Shown here: positions 1 through 7,008 of the stretch, piece after piece
Numbering within the stretch: the first letter of the stretch is position 1
Layout of the letters: every line of letters begins with the position of its first letter
NCBI GenBank assembly: GCA_947653315.1
Contig: CANTGP010000089.1
Location: 1-9,762, forward strand
From: an uncultured Lachnospiraceae bacterium
Lineage (GTDB): Bacteria > Bacillota > Clostridia > Lachnospirales > Lachnospiraceae
Reading direction: 5' to 3'
Length of the DNA stretch: 9,762 bases
Made by a program: the position numbers and the translations under genes
The notes under the pieces: generated by a model
The model's input: the letters and a program-made list of their open reading frames with translations, nothing else
The model's database searches: none
What the model was told of the DNA's origin: nothing

Positions 1-653
1 GCGTCCGCATACGCCACATCGTTTAATCCGTTATTAATTACCGTAATCCTGTCCCCGCAGCCCGGCACTTTATCCAGGATATCCGCTTTGGAATATTCCG
101 ATATGGTAATAATCCGGTCCGCCTTTTCCATGGATGTCTTCAGACGTTTCATGATATAGGCATTTTCCGCCTTATGGAACACCCCCGGATAATGTTCGTC
201 ATAATAAAAAGGAATCAAATCGTGGATTAATATGGTATCCTTTATTTTCCTGCCGTCCCCGCGCCTGCCGATACTTCCTTTCACGCCAAACGGGCGGTAT
301 CCCCTCGGAAACAGCACCCGGTCCGCCTGGTAACGGCGGGCATACTTCCTGACCAATACCAGCTCCCACAAAATACAATACAGTTTATTCCGGGGATTTC
401 CGGGGACCTCCACGAACGTCACACCGGGGACCTCGAACTCACTGCGGTTTTGGGAATTTCCCAGTACGATTATGGAATGCACGTCCCGGTCCCTATTTCC
501 GTTTCCCAATCCGGCGCTGTCCGCATCCGCACCGCCTTCCCCTTTTTCCATCCGTTCCCCCAAATGGCAGACGATACTTTTCGCCAGGTTATAAATACCG
601 ATGCTTTTTCCGGCGCCTTTCACCAGCTTAAAACAATCAATCACAAGATTCAT
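1..653 (-). CDS. Glycosyltransferase family 4, N-terminal part (runs off left edge)
   Basis: Probably a cytoplasmic GT-B glycosyltransferase that adds a sugar to the lipid-linked repeat unit. The window holds 217 codons from the ATG; the C-terminal nucleotide-sugar-binding half lies beyond base 1. What is visible is the Rossmann-like acceptor half: an opening MNLVIDCFKL strand, a glycine-containing loop (GAGKSIGIYNL, 13-23), the segment LIHDLIPFYYDEHYP (142-156), and KADRIITISEYSKADIL (177-193), the usual GT4 region where the helix before the catalytic half begins. An abundant SD (AAGGAG, 7 bases before the ATG) and a TAATG overlap with the stop of the upstream phosphotransferase support the start and indicate translational coupling. 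Residues about 34-58 form a low-complexity Gly/Asp/Asn/Arg-rich stretch that looks inserted relative to the usual family layout. The sugar specificity cannot be read. Confidence 0.85.
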   Translation of the reverse strand, partial: MNLVIDCFKLVKGAGKSIGIYNLAKSIVCHLGERMEKGEGGADADSAGLGNGNRDRDVHSIIVLGNSQNRSEFEVPGVTFVEVPGNPRNKLYCILWELVLVRKYARRYQADRVLFPRGYRPFGVKGSIGRRGDGRKIKDTILIHDLIPFYYDEHYPGVFHKAENAYIMKRLKTSMEKADRIITISEYSKADILDKVPGCGDRITVINNGLNDVAYAD

Positions 654-666
654 TATTTGGCTCCTT
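651..666 (-). promoter_or_regulatory. Stop/start overlap (TAATG) with strong RBS for the GT4 gene
   Basis: On the minus strand the phosphotransferase stop TAA and the GT4 start ATG share one A (TAATG, 655-651). An AAGGAG Shine-Dalgarno site at 666-661 lies inside the end of the phosphotransferase gene, 7 bases before the ATG. This arrangement fits translational coupling of the initiating enzyme and the next glycosyltransferase. Confidence 0.8.
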
Positions 667-2065
667 TTCCAAACAGGACGACCCCCACGGTCTGGATTAG
701 AATCTTAATATCCAAACGCAGAGACCAGTTATCGATATACATCAAGTCATACTTTACCACATCGTCAAAATCCTCGATGTCACTCCTTCCGCTCACCTGC
801 CACATGCCGGTCAGTCCCGGCGTCATGCTGATACGGCGGCGGTAATACTGGTTATACTTTTCAAATTCATCCGCCGTGGGCGGTCTCGTCCCCACAAGGC
901 TCATATCCCCCTTAAACACATTGTAGAACTGCGGAAGCTCGTCGATGCTCGTCTTGCGCAGAAACGCCCCCACTTTCGTGATACGGGGGTCGTTCTCCAT
1001 TTTAAACATCAACCCCTGCATCTCATTGTGCTTCTCCAGCTCCTTCTTCCGCTCCTCCGCATCCGTATACATGGAACGGAATTTGTAAATTTTAAACCGC
1101 CTGCCGTTGCGTCCGATACGGATTTGGGAAAACAGCACCGGTCCCTTGGAATCCAGCTTAATCGCCGCTGCCACAAAAGGCAGGAATACCAGCGTAATCA
1201 GCATCCCCACCAGTCCACCGAGGATATCCATCACCCGTTTCACCATCATCCGCTTATAACTGCTTTGGAAACGGGTATACGTAATTACCGTATAATTACC
1301 GAAGGTTTCCACCTTACTGCTGTTGGCATCCACACCCGGCAGTTCCAAATTATAATGGCAGTCCACACCCATTTCCCCAAAACCGTGGATGATATGCTCC
1401 ATATTGCTTTGGGAAATCCCCGGCAAATTCAGGAATACCTCGTCCAACGCCATCTGGGTCGCCACTTCCAAAAGATCTTCCTTCCCCGCCACCACGGGAA
1501 TGTCACGGATTACTTTCCCCTCCATATTATAATCCAGGCAGACAAGCGCCACCACTTGGTAAAAAATATCCAAATCCCTTTCCAGCCGGTCCAACGTCCC
1601 GTCAATCAGGTTGCTCTGCGTCACTACCATCACTTTCACGGAATTCTGCTCCGAGGAATAATAGGTCTGCATCACTTTCTTAACCGCCATGTGTACAAAA
1701 AACGACAGTACGACATTCAGCACCGCAAAATAAAACAGCACCAAACGGGAAAACACATCCGCCCATTTCATCATCGTCATCAGGAAATTTACGATTAATA
1801 TCATAATGGCATTGTACTGCAATACCGCCGCCGCTTCCTTGTAAATACTCCGCTTTAAGAAGTTCCGGTTCCAGTCGAAAAAGAAACTGTAAACGGTACA
1901 GAAAAGCATCAGGCACAGACAGACCAAAAAATGGATACTCCGATCCCCCATATCCTTAAAATTGCCGAAACGGATATAGGTGGCAATCACAAATGCTGCC
2001 AGTATTACCACCAAATCGGCAAACCATAATCCGTATACTTCTATGATTTTATTTTTCTGCTTCAT
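653..2065 (-). CDS. Polyprenyl-phosphate sugar phosphotransferase (WbaP/CpsE-type initiating enzyme)
   Basis: Starts repeat-unit synthesis by moving a sugar-1-phosphate from a nucleotide sugar to undecaprenyl phosphate at the inner face of the membrane. The 470 residues show the long-form layout: about four N-terminal membrane helices (about 14-33, 46-64, 84-99, 105-128), a central Rossmann-like domain of the CoA_binding_3 type (about 143-265), a re-entrant hydrophobic helix (283-303), and the catalytic bacterial sugar transferase domain. Catalytic-domain hallmarks are KFRSM (328-332), the KTSIDELPQ block with the Asp375-Glu376 pair, GDMSLVGTRPP (386-396), TPGLTGMWQVSGR (415-427) and the C-terminal YDLMYIDNWS. 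Length and order are full. The SD is GAGGA, 6 bases before the ATG. The gene sits 38 bases after the acyltransferase and overlaps the following GT4 start by one base. Whether the substrate is galactose, glucose or another sugar is not decidable by eye. Confidence 0.95.
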   Translation of the reverse strand: MKQKNKIIEVYGLWFADLVVILAAFVIATYIRFGNFKDMGDRSIHFLVCLCLMLFCTVYSFFFDWNRNFLKRSIYKEAAAVLQYNAIMILIVNFLMTMMKWADVFSRLVLFYFAVLNVVLSFFVHMAVKKVMQTYYSSEQNSVKVMVVTQSNLIDGTLDRLERDLDIFYQVVALVCLDYNMEGKVIRDIPVVAGKEDLLEVATQMALDEVFLNLPGISQSNMEHIIHGFGEMGVDCHYNLELPGVDANSSKVETFGNYTVITYTRFQSSYKRMMVKRVMDILGGLVGMLITLVFLPFVAAAIKLDSKGPVLFSQIRIGRNGRRFKIYKFRSMYTDAEERKKELEKHNEMQGLMFKMENDPRITKVGAFLRKTSIDELPQFYNVFKGDMSLVGTRPPTADEFEKYNQYYRRRISMTPGLTGMWQVSGRSDIEDFDDVVKYDLMYIDNWSLRLDIKILIQTVGVVLFGKGAK

Positions 2066-2103
2066 AAACCATCCTCATTTCCGTACTGCTTCCCGCCATA
2101 CCT

Positions 2104-3168
2104 CTAAAGCAGCTTTTTCAAAAGCGGTATTTTCTTCCCGATACTCACGTAAACCACGGATAATCCTAGCGTACCCGCCACATAAACCAAACACGCCGCA
2201 AGCCCCACCGTCCGTCCGCACAGGTACAGGTACAGCGGCAAAAGCTGCTTCCTGACCAGTTTTTCCACGAGATATACGCCGAACACGGTGCTCCCCAAAT
2301 ACAGGACCGCACGCCGCACCCGTTCCGGCAGCACATGCCTGCCACAAAATGATTTTACCATATCATAAACTATTATGGTTAAAAATGGTGCAAAAATTCC
2401 AAGACAATCCTGTGAATACGCGCCTTTTACCCGGTATTCCAAATATACCAGCCCCATGGAAACAAGCGTAAGCAGCATACCGAGCGCCGCCGCTCCTCTC
2501 CGCCTGCTTTCCCGTCCAAACGGTTTCCCGTCCGCCACCCATTCCACGCCATAACCGGCAAGCAGGTAAAAAACGGAATCCGAGACAAACAGTACCTCCA
2601 CCCGCACCGCATTCCCCGTATAAACGGCAGCCAGCCGGAACACCACATCAAACAGCACCTTCAGCACAAAAAGATAGCGGAAATCCGCTTCTTCCATCCC
2701 CCATGCCAGTTTCCGCAGAAACGGCAGGGCAGCCAATACCCCCAAATAAGCATACAAAAACCAGTAAGAGTCCAGCACCCGTCCCGTATACAGGCGGGAA
2801 AAGAAATCCGCCGCCCCCATACCGCTGTCCAATTCTCCCGAAAACCCCGCCGCAAGATACTGCACGGCGGAAAACAGCACAAGGACGGCCAGCATACGTA
2901 CAACCCGCTTCCGGTACAGTTCCCGGATGCTTTCCCTTTTTTTCAGCAAAAGCGCCCCGCTTACCATAAAAAACAGCGGCACATTGATACGGCATAACAC
3001 GGAGCAGAACAGCGAAACCACATAAGTCAGGGGATTGGAGGTCTCGGAAAAATACAGGAAATAAACGTCCGTATGGTTTAACACCACCAAACATACCGCT
3101 AAAATCCTTATGGCCTCCAAATGCACTATTTTTCCGCTTACGCCCGTTGAGGCTGTGCCTTCTCCCAT
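2104..3168 (-). CDS. Acyltransferase family 3 membrane protein (polysaccharide O-acyltransferase)
   Basis: An integral-membrane acyltransferase, probably adding an acetyl or other acyl group to the surface polysaccharide. With the start chosen here it has 354 residues and about ten membrane helices, the usual size for this family. Family signs are the first helix IRILAVCLVVLNHTD with Arg21 and His32 (the conserved R...H pair), NVPLFFMVSGALLLKKR (62-78), and YWFLYAYLGVLAALPFLRKL (135-154), as in OatA/WecH-like enzymes. The reading frame extends 11 codons upstream to an ATG at 3201, but that ATG lies inside a 9-base repeat with no SD, whereas the ATG at 3168 has AAGGA 6 bases upstream; I therefore prefer 3168. 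It follows the polymerase after 111 bases, the longest gap in the operon. Codons about 256-274 (2346-2400) are markedly AT-rich against a GC-rich gene. The acyl donor and target are unknown. Confidence 0.9.
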   Translation of the reverse strand: MGEGTASTGVSGKIVHLEAIRILAVCLVVLNHTDVYFLYFSETSNPLTYVVSLFCSVLCRINVPLFFMVSGALLLKKRESIRELYRKRVVRMLAVLVLFSAVQYLAAGFSGELDSGMGAADFFSRLYTGRVLDSYWFLYAYLGVLAALPFLRKLAWGMEEADFRYLFVLKVLFDVVFRLAAVYTGNAVRVEVLFVSDSVFYLLAGYGVEWVADGKPFGRESRRRGAAALGMLLTLVSMGLVYLEYRVKGAYSQDCLGIFAPFLTIIVYDMVKSFCGRHVLPERVRRAVLYLGSTVFGVYLVEKLVRKQLLPLYLYLCGRTVGLAACLVYVAGTLGLSVVYVSIGKKIPLLKKLL

Positions 3169-3174
3169 TGCCGT

Positions 3175-3179
3175 TCCTT
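3175..3179 (-). promoter_or_regulatory. RBS deciding the acyltransferase start
   Basis: AAGGA on the minus strand, 6 bases before the ATG at 3168. The alternative in-frame ATG at 3201 is preceded only by AT-rich repeat sequence, so this site favours the shorter protein. Confidence 0.6.
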
Positions 3180-3191
3180 CCCGATTCCATT

Positions 3192-3227
3192 TTTTCCACA
3201 TTTTCCATATTTTCCATGGTTTCCGTA
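3192..3227 (-). repeat. Degenerate 9-base tandem repeat upstream of the acyltransferase
   Basis: On the plus strand the units are TTTTCCACA (3192-3200), TTTTCCATA (3201-3209), TTTTCCATG (3210-3218) and GTTTCCGTA (3219-3227). Further TTCC-containing partial units (TTCCGTATT, TTTTCCGGA, ATTCCATGC) follow up to about 3278 with less regular spacing. The array fills much of the 111-base gap between polymerase and acyltransferase, and the first unit contains the alternative upstream ATG (3201) of the acyltransferase frame. Confidence 0.7.
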
Positions 3228-3279
3228 TTCTTACATATTCTATGTTCCGTATTTATCCATATTTTCCGGATTCCATGCC

Positions 3280-4494
3280 TTATCCGTGTTTGAGCAGACG
3301 GTACGCCCCCCATGCGTACTCCTCATTCTCCGCATTGCCCGCATGGAGCATATCGCTCCAGTAAGCCCCAAACAGAAGAAGCAGATAATTTCTTCCAATG
3401 TACACCGATATGATATGCGCTTCCACCACCGTATAAACCGCCAGTACCACCATCATCACAAAGCCTGACGTATCCCTCTTTTTATAACATTCCCAAATTA
3501 ACAGGAGATTCATCGCGAAATAAACAATGGCCGGCAGGATGCCGTACCAGTAAAACACACGGACAAACCCCATATCGAAATAATAGTTGTTGCGCGCCTC
3601 CGAAAAAAGGCTCCACCGCTCCACGGTTCCCTCATGGTTCACGGACCCCCAGTACAAATCCAAAATCCTGCCGTTTAGGAAATCATCCAGCCGCTTTAAA
3701 AGCGGTTTCGTCAATCCGTACTTGGATGCCGCCACGGAAAGCAGCAGACAGGCAAGAAACAACAGAATCCCGCACAGGTACACCCACCGGTATTCCCCCC
3801 ACTTGGGGAAAAAACGGAACAGGGCAGTCAACAGAATGGCGGCGGCGGTAATCGCCATTCCGGTACGGGAATCCGTCAGAAGATACATCGCCACATTTAG
3901 CAGGAACACGCAAAGATATTGATAGACCTTCATCTTCTTTCCATACAGGTACAATCCCAGCAGCACCAGCATAAAGAACATGCAGTGGAGCGCATTGGGG
4001 TGCCCAAGCCCCAGGCAGTATCTTGTTTCCACCACACCCCTGCCGAAATCGGTGACAATGCCGGGATTGCCGTAAATCCCCGTCAGGGAGAGAACCATCA
4101 GCAGCACACAGCCACCCGCCGTCACATAAAACACAAAAGACATCATTTTGCGCAAATCCACGTTTTTGCACGCCGCCACAAACGCCACAATACGCAGGAT
4201 TTCATTCCGCCCCGTCGCTTTGTAGGAAACCAGCCCCAAAATACCGAAAGCGCACATCCACAGCCATTCCCTTTTGGAATATTTGGTAAGCAGCACTTTT
4301 ACCGCCGCCAGCAGGAACGTTATGCGGAACAACTGCCCCTCCAGCGGATTAATATAGTCGCTTTTATCGATAATGACAATGACCAGTTCCAGCAGCAGGG
4401 AGGCGAAGAAAAAGAACTCTGCCGCTTTTTCCGTTCTGTTCCCCTGTTTACCGGTTCCAAACCCGATTTCCGTTTTCCGTCTGCCCATAACCAT
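3280..4494 (-). CDS. Wzy/O-antigen-ligase-type polysaccharide polymerase
   Basis: A multi-spanning membrane protein likely to join lipid-linked repeat units on the outer face of the membrane. With the start at 4494 it has 404 residues and about ten to eleven hydrophobic helices. The best family signs are ETRYCLGLGHPNALH (156-170), a motif typical of clostridial polymerases at the start of the large extracellular region, and LLTDSRTGMA (205-214), the SRTG signature of the Wzy_C/O-antigen ligase family. A long hydrophilic stretch follows (about 260-310, ending NNYYFDMGF), as expected for the large periplasmic/extracellular loop. The frame is open up to 4620, but codons before 4494 would overlap the GT2 gene and are hydrophilic and low-complexity. 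The ATG at 4494 lies 20 bases past the GT2 stop with AAGG 8 bases upstream; the ATG at 4488 is an equal alternative. It is the only polymerase candidate in the window. A WaaL-type ligase role is less likely in a Gram-positive setting. Confidence 0.8.
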   Translation of the reverse strand: MVMGRRKTEIGFGTGKQGNRTEKAAEFFFFASLLLELVIVIIDKSDYINPLEGQLFRITFLLAAVKVLLTKYSKREWLWMCAFGILGLVSYKATGRNEILRIVAFVAACKNVDLRKMMSFVFYVTAGGCVLLMVLSLTGIYGNPGIVTDFGRGVVETRYCLGLGHPNALHCMFFMLVLLGLYLYGKKMKVYQYLCVFLLNVAMYLLTDSRTGMAITAAAILLTALFRFFPKWGEYRWVYLCGILLFLACLLLSVAASKYGLTKPLLKRLDDFLNGRILDLYWGSVNHEGTVERWSLFSEARNNYYFDMGFVRVFYWYGILPAIVYFAMNLLLIWECYKKRDTSGFVMMVVLAVYTVVEAHIISVYIGRNYLLLLFGAYWSDMLHAGNAENEEYAWGAYRLLKHG

Positions 4495-4514
4495 ACCCCG
4501 TCCCTTACCGCATG

Positions 4515-5369
4515 TCAGCCGCGGAATCCCAGCTTCCATTTCACCTTTCCCGCCAGTTTCCCTGCCCTTCCGGCAAGATATTCCGCTTTTGTTATGCCAA
4601 GTTCCTCTGCTTCCCCGCAACTTGCGCCATATTCCATCAAAATCCGCATCAGCTTGCGCTTATATGCCTTTTCCCCTCCCAAATCATATTTCCGGTAAAC
4701 ATAACCGTATTCCGTAAGATTGATTTCCCTGTTGCCGATACAGCTTTCCGTAAGCTGCCCGGCGCTGACCCCTATGGAAACCAAAGGTTTCTCCGTATAG
4801 GCGAAATGCGGATTGCCCTTTAGAATCTGCATGTAAAATTCCATATCCACCAGCCACGTCAGCGCCGCGTCATATTCCCCCACTCCCCTGCGGTGCATCA
4901 CCGCGCTCGGCGCCCCGATGGTATTGCCCAAAAACAGGTTCCGGTAATCCTGCCGTAAGAGTTCCGCATCCTCCGGTGAAATAAAACGCTCATACGCCCC
5001 GTCGCTTCCCACCTGGCGGGTTCCGCAAAAAACCAAATCCGCTTCCGGGTGTTCCTCCATCATGCGGACAAATTCCCCCAAACTGTCCGGCGCGGTAAAC
5101 CAATCGTCGTGGTGCATGATTTTCATGTATTCCCCGGTACACAGGCGCATGGCGCGGTTCCAGTTGGCAGCGGCGCCAAGCCGCACCTCATTCTTATAAT
5201 ACCGGACATTCTTCTTCCCCTCCGCCAGCCTGCCAATCCGGTCGTCGCCCGAATCGTCCGTAATCACCACTTCGTAATCTTCATATTCCTGCTGCCCTAT
5301 GCTCCTAAGCAGCCTTGCCACGCCTTCCTCCCCGTAATAGGCGGGGATGCCGATGGAAACTTTCGCCAT
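4515..5369 (-). CDS. Glycosyltransferase family 2 (GT-A fold)
   Basis: A cytoplasmic inverting glycosyltransferase that adds one sugar of the repeat unit from a nucleotide sugar. The 284 residues have the GT-A order: VSIGIPAYYGEEGVARLLRS (4-23), EVVITDDSGDD (33-43) with Asp38-Asp39 in the nucleotide-binding position, RLGAAANWNRAM (63-74), the metal-binding DXD-equivalent MHHDDW (85-90), and WLVDMEFYMQI (172-182) carrying the probable catalytic acid/base Asp175 or Glu177. There are no membrane helices; the C-terminus is basic and could lie on the membrane. The start is supported by GAGGG 6 bases upstream. It comes 57 bases after the DUF6056-like gene and 20 bases before the polymerase, so it is clearly part of the operon. 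Sugar and linkage cannot be told from the sequence. Confidence 0.93.
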   Translation of the reverse strand: MAKVSIGIPAYYGEEGVARLLRSIGQQEYEDYEVVITDDSGDDRIGRLAEGKKNVRYYKNEVRLGAAANWNRAMRLCTGEYMKIMHHDDWFTAPDSLGEFVRMMEEHPEADLVFCGTRQVGSDGAYERFISPEDAELLRQDYRNLFLGNTIGAPSAVMHRRGVGEYDAALTWLVDMEFYMQILKGNPHFAYTEKPLVSIGVSAGQLTESCIGNREINLTEYGYVYRKYDLGGEKAYKRKLMRILMEYGASCGEAEELGITKAEYLAGRAGKLAGKVKWKLGFRG

Positions 5370-5426
5370 ATTTCACCCTCATTTCCGAACGGATTGCCAA
5401 TTTGTCCTTGAAACGTACATCCGTCC

Positions 5427-6971
5427 CTATGGTTCCGTAATCATGACCACCCGGTCCTTCCGGTAGAAATCCCGCACCACCCGGTTGGTAAACGCTTCCT
5501 CGTCCTCCGTAACCGGCATATGCATCAACGGTCCCTGATCGTTGTTAATGGGTACCAAATAGGCTTCCTTAACGGAATCGTCCAGCAGGATTTCCATTTG
5601 GGACGCGATCTGCTTACGGAAGTCCTCCGCCTGCCCGCTGCTGACATAATCATACACCTGTTTATCCACACAGTTCCTTAAAGAGCCCCCGCAAAAAAGG
5701 GTCAGAACCGCCGCCAAAAGTAAGAGCGGCGCTCCCACCCCGGCCCGGTAGCTCCCGGCATCCAGCAAAACCTTCCTAAACCGCAGCCTTCCAAGCCGCC
5801 CGTTCCCGCCTTCCTGCATATTCCGTATGATCCAGCCTTCCACATACAAAATGGAAAGCAGCGCCGTCAAAAGGAATGTCAGGTACACCATGGTAGCCGG
5901 TCCCAACGAAACGTCCACCGCCGCATAGATGGCGGGAGCGTACATCGCACTGTATATCCCGTACATAAACAGGACAAACAGCAACGGATACCGGAAACGG
6001 AACGGCATTTTCCCTTTCCTCTTTAACAATGCCGTCCAGCCGAATATGGCGCATAACAGCAAAATCACGTAAATAAACGTCTTTTCCCGTAAATAATCCA
6101 CCGGCGTTACCAACCCCTGCCACAACGACTGCGCCACCGTGAGGAAAGCGCCTCCTATGCTGAACCCGAAGGATTCACCGCCCCGTGCCTTATTGCCCGG
6201 CGACACACACTGCACCACGAAACCGGCAGCCCCTATGAAGAACGGAATCAAAAGAAAAAGAATGTCCTTTCTTTTCCGGAAAAAGAGCACCATCATCATT
6301 CCGTAAACCATGAACACCAAAAGAGAGGAAAAATAACTGCTCCCCCCTACCATAAACATGCAAAGGGAGGCATACACGATATACCTTATTTTCCCCGTCC
6401 GGTAATACCGGAACCCGGACACCAGCGCAAACAGCGCCACCGCATGGGGAACCATGTAATGCATCGCCCCCACGTACCAATACATCCCGATTGCCGTACT
6501 GGGAATAAACTGGAAAGAGGCAATCAGCACCAACGCATCCAAAATCACCGCATACTCCCTGCCAATTCCCGCCGTTTCCACCAGCACGTCATGCAGGAAT
6601 ACCGTTGTCCCCAGCACGGTCACGCCCACCATGAAATACGGCACAATCCAAAACGTATAAGGCGCAAATACCTCCGGCATCAGGGAAAACAGGAATACGG
6701 TGAACCAGTCCCCGTTCCATGCCTGGTACATTCCCTTCACTGTATCGGCCGCCGCCTTAAACACCTCCACCAAAGAATGGGTATCCAGCCATGCCGCATG
6801 GGTAAAGACGCTGTACCCGTAATCGTCCCCGCTGGGCCTTGCATAGCCTGCCAAATACAAAATGGGTACCAGACTGAGCACCAGCATCCCTGCCATTACC
6901 GCCGCTATCTTTTTATCGCTTATGAAATCCACGGTTTTCTTCCAAACATTTCCCATCCCTTTCTGCCGCAT
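5427..6971 (-). CDS. DUF6056-like multi-spanning membrane protein, possible GT-C glycosyltransferase
   Basis: A 514-residue membrane protein with about eleven hydrophobic helices (first at 22-44, last at about 412-427) and a soluble C-terminal tail of about 85 residues. After the first helix comes RPSGDDYGY (45-53), followed by MYQAWNGDWF (81-90); later there is SPGNKAR (257-263). I recognise this set (acidic pair in the first outer loop, W-N-G-x-W, P-G-N-x-x-R) from the DUF6056/DUF3329 group of uncharacterised proteins in polysaccharide loci. An acidic pair in the first outer loop is the usual catalytic site of GT-C enzymes, which use polyprenyl-linked sugars, so a side-chain glycosyltransferase acting outside the cell is a reasonable inference, not a demonstrated role. 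The start has AGGAG 6 bases upstream. It lies between the GT11 gene (37-base gap) and the GT2 gene (57-base gap). Alternatives are a ligase or a transporter-like helper. Confidence 0.7.
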   Translation of the reverse strand: MRQKGMGNVWKKTVDFISDKKIAAVMAGMLVLSLVPILYLAGYARPSGDDYGYSVFTHAAWLDTHSLVEVFKAAADTVKGMYQAWNGDWFTVFLFSLMPEVFAPYTFWIVPYFMVGVTVLGTTVFLHDVLVETAGIGREYAVILDALVLIASFQFIPSTAIGMYWYVGAMHYMVPHAVALFALVSGFRYYRTGKIRYIVYASLCMFMVGGSSYFSSLLVFMVYGMMMVLFFRKRKDILFLLIPFFIGAAGFVVQCVSPGNKARGGESFGFSIGGAFLTVAQSLWQGLVTPVDYLREKTFIYVILLLCAIFGWTALLKRKGKMPFRFRYPLLFVLFMYGIYSAMYAPAIYAAVDVSLGPATMVYLTFLLTALLSILYVEGWIIRNMQEGGNGRLGRLRFRKVLLDAGSYRAGVGAPLLLLAAVLTLFCGGSLRNCVDKQVYDYVSSGQAEDFRKQIASQMEILLDDSVKEAYLVPINNDQGPLMHMPVTEDEEAFTNRVVRDFYRKDRVVMITEP

Positions 6972-6977
6972 CTCCTT

Positions 6978-6982
6978 CTCCT
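6978..6982 (-). promoter_or_regulatory. RBS of the DUF6056-like gene
   Basis: AGGAG on the minus strand, 6 bases before the ATG at 6971, within the purine run AAAAGGAGAAGGAG. The in-frame ATG five codons later (6956) has no comparable spacing, so the first ATG is preferred. Confidence 0.6.
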
Positions 6983-7008
6983 TTTCTTCCTGTCTTCCCG
7001 GTTTTCCG

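Noticed and set aside
1028..1798. Plus-strand open frame of 256 codons
   Set aside because: It lies entirely opposite the catalytic and central domains of the phosphotransferase, whose motifs are unmistakable, and has His-rich low-complexity composition.
3199..3201. Upstream ATG for the acyltransferase (11 extra residues)
   Set aside because: It has no SD and lies inside the tandem repeat; the ATG at 3168 has AAGGA at 6 bases.
3169..3279. Internal promoter in the 111-base gap before the acyltransferase
   Set aside because: The AT-rich repeat contains TATG/TAAA-like hexamers, but I found no matching -35 box at correct spacing.
2648..3313. Minus-strand open frame of 221 codons starting in the repeat gap (with a Met-Glu-Asn repeat)
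   Set aside because: It is out of frame with the well-supported acyltransferase it overlaps and shows no domain; the Met-Glu-Asn units are simply the 9-base repeat translated.
4495..4620. N-terminal extension of the polymerase frame to 4620
   Set aside because: It overlaps the end of the GT2 gene, gives a Gly/Lys/Arg-rich stretch without membrane character, and a usable ATG with an SD is found at 4494.
3919..4698. Plus-strand open frame of 259 codons
   Set aside because: It is antisense to the polymerase and GT2 genes, rich in His, Gln and Pro, with no recognisable domain and no RBS.
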